A stretch of DNA of 64,000 bases. It comes from Bauldia litoralis. GTDB taxonomy: Bacteria; Pseudomonadota; Alphaproteobacteria; Rhizobiales; Kaistiaceae. The stretch spans positions 434,001-498,000 of the forward strand of contig NZ_FMXQ01000002.1 of NCBI RefSeq assembly GCF_900104485.1, read 5' to 3'. The notes under the pieces are model-generated. The model was not told the origin of the DNA, did no database searches, and saw only the letters and a list, made by a program, of their open reading frames with translations. The translations under genes were made by a program, and so were the position numbers. Of this stretch, positions 45,520 to 54,175 are shown piece after piece; within the stretch, counting starts at the first letter, position 1; the number at the start of each line of letters is the position of its first letter.

Positions 45520-46965
45520 ATGCTCAAAGGCTGGCCGGCGATTCTCACTCTCGGCTGGATTTTGCTGGCGCTGTCGATCGCGGCCGCTGGAGTGGCGCTC
45601 TATTCGCTGGTCGCTCGCGACGGACTTTCGCCGCTTTTCGCCGAGGTTGCGGCGATCACCGCCGGCGTCGGCGGCACATGCGTCCTGTCGACCATCGGAC
45701 GCACCTTTGAACTCCGCTTCCGTGACGCGACCCTGCTGACGGTCCTGGCCTGGTTCGCCGTCCCGGCCTTCATCGCCCTGCCCTATCTGGCGGACCCGCT
45801 CGACCTGTCCCTCGCCGACGCCTATTTCGAGGCCGTCTCCGGGCTCACCACGACTGGCGCGACGGTACTGACCGGCCTCGACGACCTGCCCCATTCGCTG
45901 CTCCTCTGGCGCTCGCTCAGCCAGTGGATCGGCGGCATGGGCATCATCGGCTTCGCCATCCTCATCCTGCCCTTCCTCAAGATCGGCGGCATGCAACTGT
46001 TCCGGCTCGAATTCTCCGACCGCTCGGACAAGCGCCTCCCCCGCGCCCGGTCGATCGCCCTCGTCGTCGCCGAGATCTATGTCGGGCTCACCGTACTCTG
46101 CTTCCTCGCCTACCGCGTTCTCGGCATGGACGCCTTCGACGCGCTCAACCATGCCCTGACCACCCTGCCGACCGGCGGCTTCTCGACCCATGATTCGTCC
46201 TTCGGCTATTTCGACAGCGCGCCCCTGCAATGGGCCAGCGTGCTGTTCATGATCCTGGCGTCGCTGCCCTTCCTCGCCTATTTCCGCTTCATCCAGCGCG
46301 GCGCGTTGCGCGACCGCATCGATCCGCAGGTCGAGGCTTTTCTCCTCACAATCGTCGCCGCCACCGTCCTCTTCTCCACCTGGCTGGTGACCAGCCAGGC
46401 CCTCGGTGTCGGCGAGGCGCTGACGGAATCGACCTTCAACATCGTCTCGATCGTCACCACCACCGGCTATGCCTCGCTCGACTATCTCGGCTGGGGCACC
46501 TTCGCCGCCGTCTGGTTCTTCATCCTGACCTTCGTCGGCGGCTGCACCGGCTCGACCGCCGGCGGCTTGAAGATCTTCCGCTTCCAGATGGCGTCGCGCA
46601 TCGTCGGCCGGCACATCAGTCACACGATCCACCCCCACGCCGTCCTGCCACTGCGCTACGGCGGCCGGCTGGTCTCCGACGAGCAGGTCGGCTCGATCAC
46701 CGTCTTTGTCGCGCTCTACCTGGCGACGATCGCCGTCATCTCGGTGATGCTGGCCATCCTCGGCCTCGACCCGTCCACCGCCCTTTCGGCCGCCGCAACA
46801 GCCGTCGGCAATGTCGGCCCGGGCGTCGGGTCAATCATCGGTCCGGCCGGCACCTTCGCTTCGCTGCCGGAGAGCGCCAAGGTCATCCTGTCGGTCGCGA
46901 TGGTGATGGGTCGGCTGGAAATCCTCAGCGTGCTCTTGCTGATGTTCCCCGCCTTCTACCGCTGA
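45520..46965 (+). CDS. trkH: TrkH-type potassium uptake channel subunit
   Basis: A 481-residue inner-membrane K+ transport subunit with the four-fold pore repeat. The selectivity-filter segments are visible: SGLTTTGATVL, TLPTGGFSTHDSSF, SIVTTTGYASLDY and AVGNVGPGVGS, each within a membrane-pore-membrane unit. It needs a TrkA-type cytoplasmic partner, not found here. The C-terminus overlaps by ~40 bp with a convergent small gene. ATG 45520 begins MLKGWPAILTLGW, with AGGATCGGC upstream. Confidence 0.93.
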   Translation: MLKGWPAILTLGWILLALSIAAAGVALYSLVARDGLSPLFAEVAAITAGVGGTCVLSTIGRTFELRFRDATLLTVLAWFAVPAFIALPYLADPLDLSLADAYFEAVSGLTTTGATVLTGLDDLPHSLLLWRSLSQWIGGMGIIGFAILILPFLKIGGMQLFRLEFSDRSDKRLPRARSIALVVAEIYVGLTVLCFLAYRVLGMDAFDALNHALTTLPTGGFSTHDSSFGYFDSAPLQWASVLFMILASLPFLAYFRFIQRGALRDRIDPQVEAFLLTIVAATVLFSTWLVTSQALGVGEALTESTFNIVSIVTTTGYASLDYLGWGTFAAVWFFILTFVGGCTGSTAGGLKIFRFQMASRIVGRHISHTIHPHAVLPLRYGGRLVSDEQVGSITVFVALYLATIAVISVMLAILGLDPSTALSAAATAVGNVGPGVGSIIGPAGTFASLPESAKVILSVAMVMGRLEILSVLLLMFPAFYR

Positions 46966-47152
46966 CCCGGGGGGCAAGTTTCTGCAAAGTCCTCGAAAGC
47001 CGCACCGGATCGAGCGTCGAGAGGATCGTCACCGCGCCGGTCACCTGGATGCGCTTGGTCACGGCATCGACCGCCGCCATCATGATTGCGGGCGACGCGA
47101 TGGCGATGTCGAGCCGGCGATCCTCGCCGAATCTGTAGCGCCCGATTTCCAC
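46925..47152 (-). CDS. Hypothetical protein, 75 residues
   Basis: A minus-strand reading frame with good codon bias over its first ~50 codons: VEIGRYRFGEDRRLDIAIAS, PAIMMAAVDAVTKRIQVTG and AVTILSTLDPVRLSRTLQKL. GTG 47152 is preceded by AGGGAAGGGCACC, an adequate ribosome site. It resembles small soluble alpha/beta proteins but no family is recognised. The C-terminal ~14 codons overlap the trkH end and look unbiased, so the true gene may be slightly shorter in evolution. A perfect FNR/FixK box lies 60 bp upstream. Confidence 0.5.
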   Translation of the reverse strand: MEIGRYRFGEDRRLDIAIASPAIMMAAVDAVTKRIQVTGAVTILSTLDPVRLSRTLQKLAPRVSGRRRGTSARAR

Positions 47153-47211
47153 GGTGCCCTTCCCTCTTCGCGAAGGCAAGACGCCAGCCGCGAACGGGCC
47201 TTGCGTCAATG

Positions 47212-47225
47212 TTGATCTCGATCAA
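47212..47225. promoter_or_regulatory. FNR/FixK-type anaerobox
   Basis: TTGAT-CTCG-ATCAA (47212-47225) is a perfect palindromic FNR/FixK site. Its centre lies ~65 bp before the ATG at 47284 and ~67 bp before the GTG of the divergent 75-residue gene, so it could act on either. Confidence 0.75.
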
Positions 47226-47283
47226 CGTCGGCAAGATGCCGTCCGCGCAGGATTCTCCGATCGAGACCGACGGAGCGACTCCC

Positions 47284-47385
47284 ATGCCGACCGAAACCAT
47301 CCTCGTCATCGTTGGCGTCATCGCCGCTTTTGGCGTCCAGTCCGTAACCCTGCTTTACGCTGACCACGCCACCCGCAATCGCTGA
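47284..47385 (+). CDS. Small FNR/FixK-box-controlled membrane protein, 33 residues
   Basis: A very short protein that is almost all one transmembrane helix: PTETILVIVGVIAAFGVQSV followed by TLLYADHATRNR. The acidic start and the terminal Y-A-D-H-x-T-R-N-R give a clear orientation. GGAG lies ~8 bp upstream of ATG 47284. The perfect FNR/FixK box upstream indicates expression at low oxygen; similar tiny subunits (CydX-, CcoQ-like) stabilise terminal oxidases, but no oxidase gene is near and that link is inference. Confidence 0.68.
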   Translation: MPTETILVIVGVIAAFGVQSVTLLYADHATRNR

Positions 47386-47506
47386 TCCACCAGAGCCTGC
47401 ATCTCTGCCAACCGGCGAAGCGCCTGCCTGCCGGTGGTCTGGCTGCTGCGCCATTTTCTGCTGAACGCCCTTGTCTTCGCGCGATCTCGGCTGACGACGG
47501 CCGCGA

Positions 47507-47556
47507 TTGCGAACTATTCTCATTTTAGCTCTTGCATTTGTTGCGAATAATTCTCA
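47507..47556. promoter_or_regulatory. Direct repeat of a metalloregulator-like box
   Basis: TTGCGAACTATTCTCA (47507-47522) and TTGCGAATAATTCTCA (47541-47556), identical in 14 of 16 bases, 34 bp apart, 29-78 bp before the manganese-exporter homologue start. The GCGAAT-AATTC core is A/T-rich and dyad-like, as in Fur/Mur boxes. The regulator is unknown. Confidence 0.6.
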
Positions 47557-47584
47557 GTATCATTACCAACTGGGATCGCAACAG

Positions 47585-48748
47585 ATGACGGCACTGGCTC
47601 TTCGTTCCGCACGCTCAATTCAGGCTCTCTGGGCCGAACGCTTTGCGCCCAACGGCCGCAAGCTGCTGATCGCCCTGCTGCTCGTCGCCCTGTTCGGCTC
47701 CTCACCCGAAATTCGCGCCCTCGTCATGCAGGCGATGGCCGACGCCTACCTTCAGGTCACCGTGTTTGTCGCCGTGACGCTGGCGCTTTTTTACGCCGTG
47801 GAGCGCGGACTGAACATCAACCTCGGTGAGGTGATGGCGAGAAACGCCAGGTGGCAGCCGGCTGTTGCCGCCCTGTTCGGCGCCCTGCCCGGCTGCGGCG
47901 GCGCCATTGTCGTGGTCACCCAATACACGCGCGGCTATGCCAGCTTCGGCGCGCTGATTTCGGTCCTGGTCTCGACCATGGGCGACGCTGCATTCCTGCT
48001 GATTGCCCGCGACCCGGAAAGCGCCGTCATCGTCCTCAGTATCAGCCTCGTCGCCGGCACGATCACCGGCATGATCGTCGATCGCCTGCATGGCCGCGAC
48101 TTCATGCGCATGAAGATGGACGCCGATCCACTGGGCGCCGCCTGCCGCACCGGCCGGGGCCTGCTTCCGCCCGGCGGCAAGGTACTGTGGCTGTCCCTGC
48201 TGTTTCCCGGCACCATCCTCGGCGCGATGATCGCGTTCCAGGCCGACCCTGATGTCATCATCGGCATTCCCGGATTTACGCTGTGGTTCGGCTTCGCCGG
48301 CGCGGCCCTGTCGATCCTGCTCTGGGCGATCTCCGCCAACCACGTCAATGCGCTTGCCGGCCAGCACGAGGATATGGGCACGCGGATCACCGCCGACACC
48401 AATTTCGTCACCGCCTGGGTGGTGATGGCGTTCCTCACCTATGAGATCTTCGTCTACGCGCTCGGCGTCGATATCGGCACGCTGTTCCACGCCTGGGCGC
48501 CGGTGCTGCCGCTCGCCGCGATCCTGATCGGCTTCATCCCCGGCTGTGGCCCGCAGATCGTCGTCACGACGCTCTATCTCGCCGGCGCCATCCCCCTGTC
48601 GGCGCAGCTTGCCAACGGCATCGCCAATGACGGCGACGCCCTCTTCCCGGCAATTGCCCTGGCGCCGCGCGCCGCCGTTCTGGCCACGCTCTACTCCGCC
48701 ATCCCCGCGGTGATTGTCGGCTACGGCTGGTTCTTCCTGTTCGAATAG
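47585..48748 (+). CDS. Putative manganese exporter (ArsP-like permease family)
   Basis: A 387-residue inner-membrane protein with ten or so hydrophobic segments. Two internal repeats carry the motif G-x-x-P-G-C-G: FGALPGCGGAIVVVTQYTRG near residue 92 and IGFIPGCGPQIVVTTLYLAG near residue 320, an inverted-repeat pair seen in the 'putative manganese transporter' (PF11449-like) family. A central loop is charged and histidine-poor. ATG 47585 is preceded by GGGATCGCAACAG; a longer form from 47507 is less likely because it would start within the control region. The two boxes upstream suggest metal-responsive expression. Confidence 0.78.
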   Translation: MTALALRSARSIQALWAERFAPNGRKLLIALLLVALFGSSPEIRALVMQAMADAYLQVTVFVAVTLALFYAVERGLNINLGEVMARNARWQPAVAALFGALPGCGGAIVVVTQYTRGYASFGALISVLVSTMGDAAFLLIARDPESAVIVLSISLVAGTITGMIVDRLHGRDFMRMKMDADPLGAACRTGRGLLPPGGKVLWLSLLFPGTILGAMIAFQADPDVIIGIPGFTLWFGFAGAALSILLWAISANHVNALAGQHEDMGTRITADTNFVTAWVVMAFLTYEIFVYALGVDIGTLFHAWAPVLPLAAILIGFIPGCGPQIVVTTLYLAGAIPLSAQLANGIANDGDALFPAIALAPRAAVLATLYSAIPAVIVGYGWFFLFE

Positions 48749-48820
48749 AAAATATTAGCCAAATCCCGCTATCGGTCTGCCGTCGGCGACCGTGATCGTC
48801 GCGAGACGAGCGGGAAAGCC

Positions 48821-49456
48821 ATGATCGAGACAATCGTCCATTCCTTCGTCACCCTGTTCGTGACGGCGGATCCGATCAGCATCGTCCCGCTGTTCATCGT
48901 CGTCACCGCCGGCCTCAACGCAGCTGAGCGCAACCAGGTCGCCCTCCGCTCGGTGCTGATCGCCGGTGTCATCCTCGTCGCCTTTGCGCTGCTGGGCGAC
49001 GAAATCATCGCCTTCTTCGGCATCACGATCCAGGCGTTCGAAGTCGCCGGCGGGATGCTACTCTTCTTCACCGCCTTCGGCATGGTCTTCGGATCAAGTT
49101 CGAGTGAGCCGCAGAAACCCGGCGCCAATGCCGACGGCGCGCTGACCCAGATCGCGGTCTTCCCGCTGGCGATCCCGATGATGGCCGGCCCCGGCGCGAT
49201 CTCGGCCACGATCCTGCTGTCCGCCCGCGCCCATGGCTGGCTCGGAATCGTCGAACTGGTCGCCGTCATCCTGGCGCTGATGGCCTTGATCTACGCCGTC
49301 CTGATGATGTCGGGCCGCATCGACCGGCTTCTCGGCGATACCGGCCGCGTCGTGGTCAGCAAGCTCCTCGGCGTCATTCTCGCCGCGCTTGCCATCCAGT
49401 TCATCGGCGACGGCGTCACCAAATTCGCTGAAGAAATCGCCAAGGCGGCGGCATAG
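48821..49456 (+). CDS. MarC-family integral membrane protein
   Basis: A 211-residue six-helix membrane protein of the MarC/NAAT family: ITVHSFVTLFVTADPISIVPLF-like start (IETIVHSFVTLFVTADPISI), FEVAGGMLLFFTAFGMVFG and FPLAIPMMAGPGAISATILLS are family hallmarks. Despite the name, a role in multidrug resistance is not supported; members are UPF0056 proteins of unknown transport role. ATG 48821 begins MIETIV. Follows the manganese exporter homologue at 72 bp. Confidence 0.86.
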   Translation: MIETIVHSFVTLFVTADPISIVPLFIVVTAGLNAAERNQVALRSVLIAGVILVAFALLGDEIIAFFGITIQAFEVAGGMLLFFTAFGMVFGSSSSEPQKPGANADGALTQIAVFPLAIPMMAGPGAISATILLSARAHGWLGIVELVAVILALMALIYAVLMMSGRIDRLLGDTGRVVVSKLLGVILAALAIQFIGDGVTKFAEEIAKAAA

Positions 49457-49473
49457 CCGCGGCCTGCCGGGGA

Positions 49474-49851
49474 TCAGTTCCCGGCCGCTGCATCGAGGCT
49501 GACCCGCATGGTCGCGCCACCGAAGGCGTGAACCTTGTCATGGGCAGCGACCTCGACCTCGGTCGTCCCCTCGGGAATCGCGACGCCGCTCAGGCTGCGG
49601 GTAAACGGCTGCTCGGTGTCATGGGGATGGAGCAGAGTCCGGGTGCCGAGCACGGTCCCGTCGAGGGCGCGCACCTCCCAGGCGTCGGCATAGTGGTCCC
49701 ATCCGGCATCGTCATGGCGTACGGTGACGTCGAAGCGCCAGGTGCCGCCGGTCTCCGGCGTGGCCACCACGTCGATGACGTCGGCTTCGCCGGCAAACGC
49801 GGAGGCGGCGGGTGTCAGCAAAAGAAGAAACCCTAGGACGGCGCCGCGCAT
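49474..49851 (-). CDS. Hypothetical exported protein, beta-rich
   Basis: A 125-residue protein with a signal peptide (RGAVLGFLLLLTPAASAFA, cleavage before GEADV). The mature part is a strand-rich domain: VVATPETGGTWRFDVTVRHDD, WDHYADAWEVRALDG, LLHPHDTEQPFTRSLSG and VEVAAHDKVHAFGG, which looks like an immunoglobulin-like fold with several His and Asp residues. ATG 49851 has GGAG 7 bp upstream; ATG 49872 is the alternative. It lies divergently from a CDF metal exporter, so a metal-handling role is conceivable but unproven. Confidence 0.68.
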   Translation of the reverse strand: MRGAVLGFLLLLTPAASAFAGEADVIDVVATPETGGTWRFDVTVRHDDAGWDHYADAWEVRALDGTVLGTRTLLHPHDTEQPFTRSLSGVAIPEGTTEVEVAAHDKVHAFGGATMRVSLDAAAGN

Positions 49852-49935
49852 TAACCCGCTCCATTGTTGCATCCTTGGCAATCGACAGGGAATGTAGGTC
49901 AAATCGCCCGAGAGACCACCCGAGAGAGGAATCGC

Positions 49936-50901
49936 ATGGCCGCCCACGGGTCGAAAGTTGTCATTTACGCCGCCCTTGTCGGTAACGCCCTGATCGCGGT
50001 GACCAAGTTCGTCGCCGCCAGCATCACCGGCTCCTCGGCCATGATGTCGGAGGGCATCCACTCGCTGGTCGATACCGGCAACCAGGGCCTCCTGCTCTAC
50101 GGATTGCGCCGGGCCGCCAAGCCGGCCGATGCGCGACATCCATTCGGCTACGGCGCAGAACTCTATTTCTGGGCCTTCGTCGTCGCCATCCTGATCTTCG
50201 CCGTCGGCTCCGGCGTCTCCTTCTACGAGGGCATTCACAAGATTTTCGATCCCCACCCGATCGAAAGCCCGTACATCAACTACATCGTTCTCGCTCTCGC
50301 CATCGTCTTCGAGGGCGTCGCCTGGACCATCGCCTATCGCAGTTTCGAGAAGACGCGCGGCGACCGCAGCCTGTTCGCCGCGGTCCGTCAGTCCAAGGAT
50401 CCGACGATCTTCACGGTGCTGTTCGAGGATACCGCCGCGATGCTCGGTCTCATCGTCGCTTTCGTCGGCATCTACCTGTCGTCCACCTTCGACCTGCCCT
50501 GGGCCGACGGCGCCGCCTCGATCGGCATTGGCGTCATCCTCGCCGCCGCCGCCATCTTCCTGGCGATCGAGACCAAGGGCCTCTTGATCGGCGAAGCCGC
50601 TGCGCCGGACGTCGTCGAGACGATCCGCAAGATCGTCATGGCGACGCCCACCGTGTCGGGCATGAACGAGTTGCGGACCCTGCACCGTGGCCCGGAGGAT
50701 ATCCTCCTCGCCCTGTCGCTCGACTTCGAGGACAACCTCACCGCCGGCAAGGTCGAGGAAGCGATCCAGTCGCTGGAGACCGCGATCCGCGACCAGTTCC
50801 CGAGCGTCGGCCGCGTTTTCATCGAGGTCCAGTCGCGAAGCGGCCATGAGCAGTCGGTCCTCGCCGAACAGCAGCGGCTGGCGGACCCGACCCCGGACTG
50901 A
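49936..50901 (+). CDS. Cation diffusion facilitator family transporter
   Basis: A 321-residue metal exporter. Six transmembrane helices with motif SEGIHSLVDTGNQGLLLYG (H-x3-D metal site) and a second HPFGYGAELYFWAFV and VLFEDTAAMLGLIVAF with the second metal-site D. The C-terminal ~100 residues are the cytoplasmic dimerisation domain (NELRTLHRGPEDILLALSLDFE). Likely substrates are Zn, Co, Fe or Mn; the residues do not settle which. ATG 49936 has AGAGGA upstream. Confidence 0.9.
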   Translation: MAAHGSKVVIYAALVGNALIAVTKFVAASITGSSAMMSEGIHSLVDTGNQGLLLYGLRRAAKPADARHPFGYGAELYFWAFVVAILIFAVGSGVSFYEGIHKIFDPHPIESPYINYIVLALAIVFEGVAWTIAYRSFEKTRGDRSLFAAVRQSKDPTIFTVLFEDTAAMLGLIVAFVGIYLSSTFDLPWADGAASIGIGVILAAAAIFLAIETKGLLIGEAAAPDVVETIRKIVMATPTVSGMNELRTLHRGPEDILLALSLDFEDNLTAGKVEEAIQSLETAIRDQFPSVGRVFIEVQSRSGHEQSVLAEQQRLADPTPD

Positions 50902-50904
50902 ATG

Positions 50905-50933
50905 CCGGAAAGGGCCGAATTCAGCCCTTTCGG
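50905..50933 (+). terminator. Weak hairpin after CDF gene
   Basis: GAAAGGGC / GCCCTTTC inverted repeat with an 8-nt loop directly behind the stop; little U-tract follows (TGTTGCA), so it is only a candidate terminator. Confidence 0.4.
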
Positions 50934-51034
50934 TGTTGCACCCGGTGCTCGAATGCGGCTAACGTCCCGACAGGGCGTCAATTTGAAAATTCCGTGGGTT
51001 GGGGGGCTAGCCAAACCACAGGAATATTGACGCC

Positions 51035-54028
51035 ATGAATGGCAGTTTTGAGGATTTCCTCGACGCACTCCTTGCCTTCGAATCCGGGTGGGACCGGGAC
51101 CGCTACGAAACCGGTATCATCCAGGACTGGCAGCTCGACCAATGGGCTGGCGGCGCCGTCGGCTCGTTCTTTTCAGGCTATACCAGCTGGTCGCAACTGA
51201 CCGACGCCGAATGGGAGGCCATGGCCTACCGTTCGATGAATTCCTACGGTTTCGTCGGCTATCAGTTCGGCGAGGCGCTGCTCATCGACCTCGGCTATTA
51301 CGACGACGATTTCTATTACGGCAACGGCGCCGCCACCAACACCTGGGACGGCGCATGGACCGGCAAGAACGGCGCCGACTCGCTTGACGCCTTCATGACC
51401 AAGGCGGTCCAGGATCTCGCGATCCGCGACGCCTTCGGTCACAACCTGAAGATCATCGAGGATGGACTCGCCGCCGCCGGCAAGTCGCTCGACGACTATC
51501 TCGGCACCACCCGCACCTACAGCCAGAACGGCATCGACATCTCGGTGCCGCTGACGCTCACCGGCATTCTCGCGGCGGCGCATCTGCGCGGCGCGCCGGC
51601 CACCGTCAGCCTTCTCCTCAACGATACGGTCAGCGCCGACGAATACGGCACCTCGATCCTGCAATATATCGAGCAGTTCGGCGGCTATGACGCACCCAGC
51701 ATCGCCGAGGCGATCGCCTTCTTCGAGGATGGGCTGACCGGCGACGAGGGTTTGGGCACCCCGGGTGAAGCCGACCCGGGCGCCGGTTCCGGCGACGGCG
51801 GTGCGCCGGCAGGAAACGGAACGGCCGACGTGACGGCCGAGACCGCCGACGTGGCCATCACCTGGAACTGGGGCCAGGACACGGTGGTCGACGCCTTCGA
51901 TCCCGCCACCGACACGATCTTCATCGACTGGTTCAACGCCGACCAGATCGAGATGACCGAGGTCGACGGTGGCGTCCGCTTCTGGATCGCCTCGAACAAC
52001 CAGACGCTCCTCATCGCCGGCGTGACGCTCGCCGCTCTGTCGCCGGCAAATTTCACCATCCGCGACGACACCGCCGCGGCGGAGCTCCTTGGCGCGATCG
52101 GCGCATCCGATGACGGCGGCGGCGACACCGGTGACGGTGGTACTGGCGGGACTGACAACGGCGGCACCGACAACGGCGACACCGGGGGCACTAGCGACAC
52201 CAACCAGGGCGAGACCGGTGGCGGCGACGCGACCGTCGCCGGCCACGGCACCGCCAACGTCACGGCGGCAACCGCCGATGTTGTCCTGACCTGGCAGTGG
52301 GGAACGCACAACGTCGTTTCCGGCTTCACCCCCGCCATCGACACCATCTTCGTCGACTGGTTCAACGCGGGCGAGATCGACATCGCGGAAACCGGCGGGA
52401 ATGTCGTCTTCACCATGCCCGGCAACAACCAGTCGGTGACCCTTCAGGGTATCGGCCTGGCAGATCTTTCGCCGGCAAACTTCACCATCCTCCACGACAC
52501 CGCGGCGGCCGAAATCCTCGGCGCCATCGGCGCCGATACCGGGCATGGCGATCACGACCACGGCTCCGACGCCGCGGTCATGCACATGGTCACCCTGATG
52601 TCGCCGTCCATGACGATCGACGACTTCGATCCGACCCGCGACATGATCCATATCGAGCAGGGCATCACCGATACCGGCCTCGAGATCAGCGACGCGACCG
52701 GCGACACCGTCATCGTCGTCACCGGCTACGACGGCAGTCAACTCAGCACCACGACGCTGACCGGGATCCGCCTGTCGGAGCTCACCCTTGCCAACTTCTC
52801 GATCGCCGAGACCTCGGCCCTGCACGAGGTCGCCGACGCCATCGGCGCGACGATCGACGAGCCCGAGGTGAGCGGCAGCGGTTTCCCGATCGTCTATGAC
52901 AGCGACGGCTCGAACCCGGCGGCGATCACCGGCACCACAGACGCCGGCGGCCTCATCTATCGCATCGACTTCTACGCCGACGACATCGTCGCCTTCGACG
53001 CCGCGAAGGACCGCATCGACGTCGGCGATACCTCCGTCCACAACCTGATCGCGTTGAAGACACCGGACGGCGAATTCGGCATGGACAATCCCTGGGGACC
53101 CGACATGCAGATCCTGCAAGGGGTTCCCTTCGCCGACCTGACGATCGCCACCCTCGGCCTGGTCGGCAACGAGCACCTCCGCCAGGACATCGGCGGCGTC
53201 TTTTCCTGGGAGCTCGGCGCCGGGCCACGCGACGACGACACTGTCTATATCCGCTCGCACGAATACGGCGTCCACACGGTGATCGACAACTTCGACCCGG
53301 CGACCATGAAGATCAGCTTCCTCTACTACGGCACCCGCGAGCGCCTCTCCGTCGAGGACTCCGACGCAGGGCTGGTGATCAGCACCCTGCCCTCGGGCCA
53401 GAGTTTCGTCTTCACCGACCTCAGCCTCGCCGATCTCCAGCCCGGCAATGTCGAGTTCCACCACGACCAGGTGATCGAGGACAATCTCGAGGTGCCCTTC
53501 GGCTTCTCCCAGGACGACGTCACCCTAGTCTCCCGCGCCGACCTTCTGACCCCCGAAGGCCCGGCCGGCCAGATCACCGACGGCCATCAGACCCGGGTCG
53601 GCGTCGGCGCACCGGGCAGCGACGCCCCCGTCGATCCGGCCCCCGATCCCGTCGATCCAGATCCTGTCGATCCAGACCCTGTCGACCCCGGCGACGGGAG
53701 CGGCGGCGGCACGCCCGACGGCCAGGTCGATGTCCACCACCTCACCTGGAACTGGGCGGCGATCGAAACGATCTCCGGCTTCGCGGCCAGCGAGGACGTG
53801 CTCGACTTCGGCAACCTGTCGGCAAGCCACATCGCCATTACCGAATCCGGTGGCGACCTCTTTCTCAAGGTCGTCGACAATGGCGGGCATGTCTATGTCA
53901 TCAAGGACACCGAGGCCGAGGACCTCGGCCTCGCCAACCTCACCGCGCCGGAGTGGAGCGCCGTCCTGACCGCCCCGGGCGGCGTCTACGCCCAACTTGC
54001 AGCCCTCGGAAACGAGGACCTGGTCTAA
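51035..54028 (+). CDS. Large extracellular-type repeat protein, unknown
   Basis: A 997-residue acidic protein without a Sec signal. The N-terminal ~225 residues are helical and aromatic (FEDFLDALLAFESGWDRDRY, YGFVGYQFGEALLIDLGYYD), with an E-S-G-W-D motif reminiscent of lytic transglycosylases. Glycine/Asp-rich linkers then separate 80-100-residue modules beginning with strands such as ITWNWGQDTVVDAFDPATDT (~274) and LTWQWGTHNVVSGF (~417), each ending in L-S-P-A-N-F-T-I. More divergent copies follow, then a P-V-D-P linker (~866) and a last copy at ~902. The design resembles type I-exported enzymes or adhesins. Function unknown. Confidence 0.75.
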   Translation: MNGSFEDFLDALLAFESGWDRDRYETGIIQDWQLDQWAGGAVGSFFSGYTSWSQLTDAEWEAMAYRSMNSYGFVGYQFGEALLIDLGYYDDDFYYGNGAATNTWDGAWTGKNGADSLDAFMTKAVQDLAIRDAFGHNLKIIEDGLAAAGKSLDDYLGTTRTYSQNGIDISVPLTLTGILAAAHLRGAPATVSLLLNDTVSADEYGTSILQYIEQFGGYDAPSIAEAIAFFEDGLTGDEGLGTPGEADPGAGSGDGGAPAGNGTADVTAETADVAITWNWGQDTVVDAFDPATDTIFIDWFNADQIEMTEVDGGVRFWIASNNQTLLIAGVTLAALSPANFTIRDDTAAAELLGAIGASDDGGGDTGDGGTGGTDNGGTDNGDTGGTSDTNQGETGGGDATVAGHGTANVTAATADVVLTWQWGTHNVVSGFTPAIDTIFVDWFNAGEIDIAETGGNVVFTMPGNNQSVTLQGIGLADLSPANFTILHDTAAAEILGAIGADTGHGDHDHGSDAAVMHMVTLMSPSMTIDDFDPTRDMIHIEQGITDTGLEISDATGDTVIVVTGYDGSQLSTTTLTGIRLSELTLANFSIAETSALHEVADAIGATIDEPEVSGSGFPIVYDSDGSNPAAITGTTDAGGLIYRIDFYADDIVAFDAAKDRIDVGDTSVHNLIALKTPDGEFGMDNPWGPDMQILQGVPFADLTIATLGLVGNEHLRQDIGGVFSWELGAGPRDDDTVYIRSHEYGVHTVIDNFDPATMKISFLYYGTRERLSVEDSDAGLVISTLPSGQSFVFTDLSLADLQPGNVEFHHDQVIEDNLEVPFGFSQDDVTLVSRADLLTPEGPAGQITDGHQTRVGVGAPGSDAPVDPAPDPVDPDPVDPDPVDPGDGSGGGTPDGQVDVHHLTWNWAAIETISGFAASEDVLDFGNLSASHIAITESGGDLFLKVVDNGGHVYVIKDTEAEDLGLANLTAPEWSAVLTAPGGVYAQLAALGNEDLV

Positions 54029-54175
54029 GCCCGCGCCACCGGCCCGGCCGCCCCGGCGGTCGGGCCGGTGCGCCCGCTTCCCCCGTCATTGACCCCTGCC
54101 GCCCCAGCCGCGACTATCGTCGGCGCGCGCCCGCGCGCCCAGCCATCACTCTCGCCTCTCGCAGGAGAAACAGGT

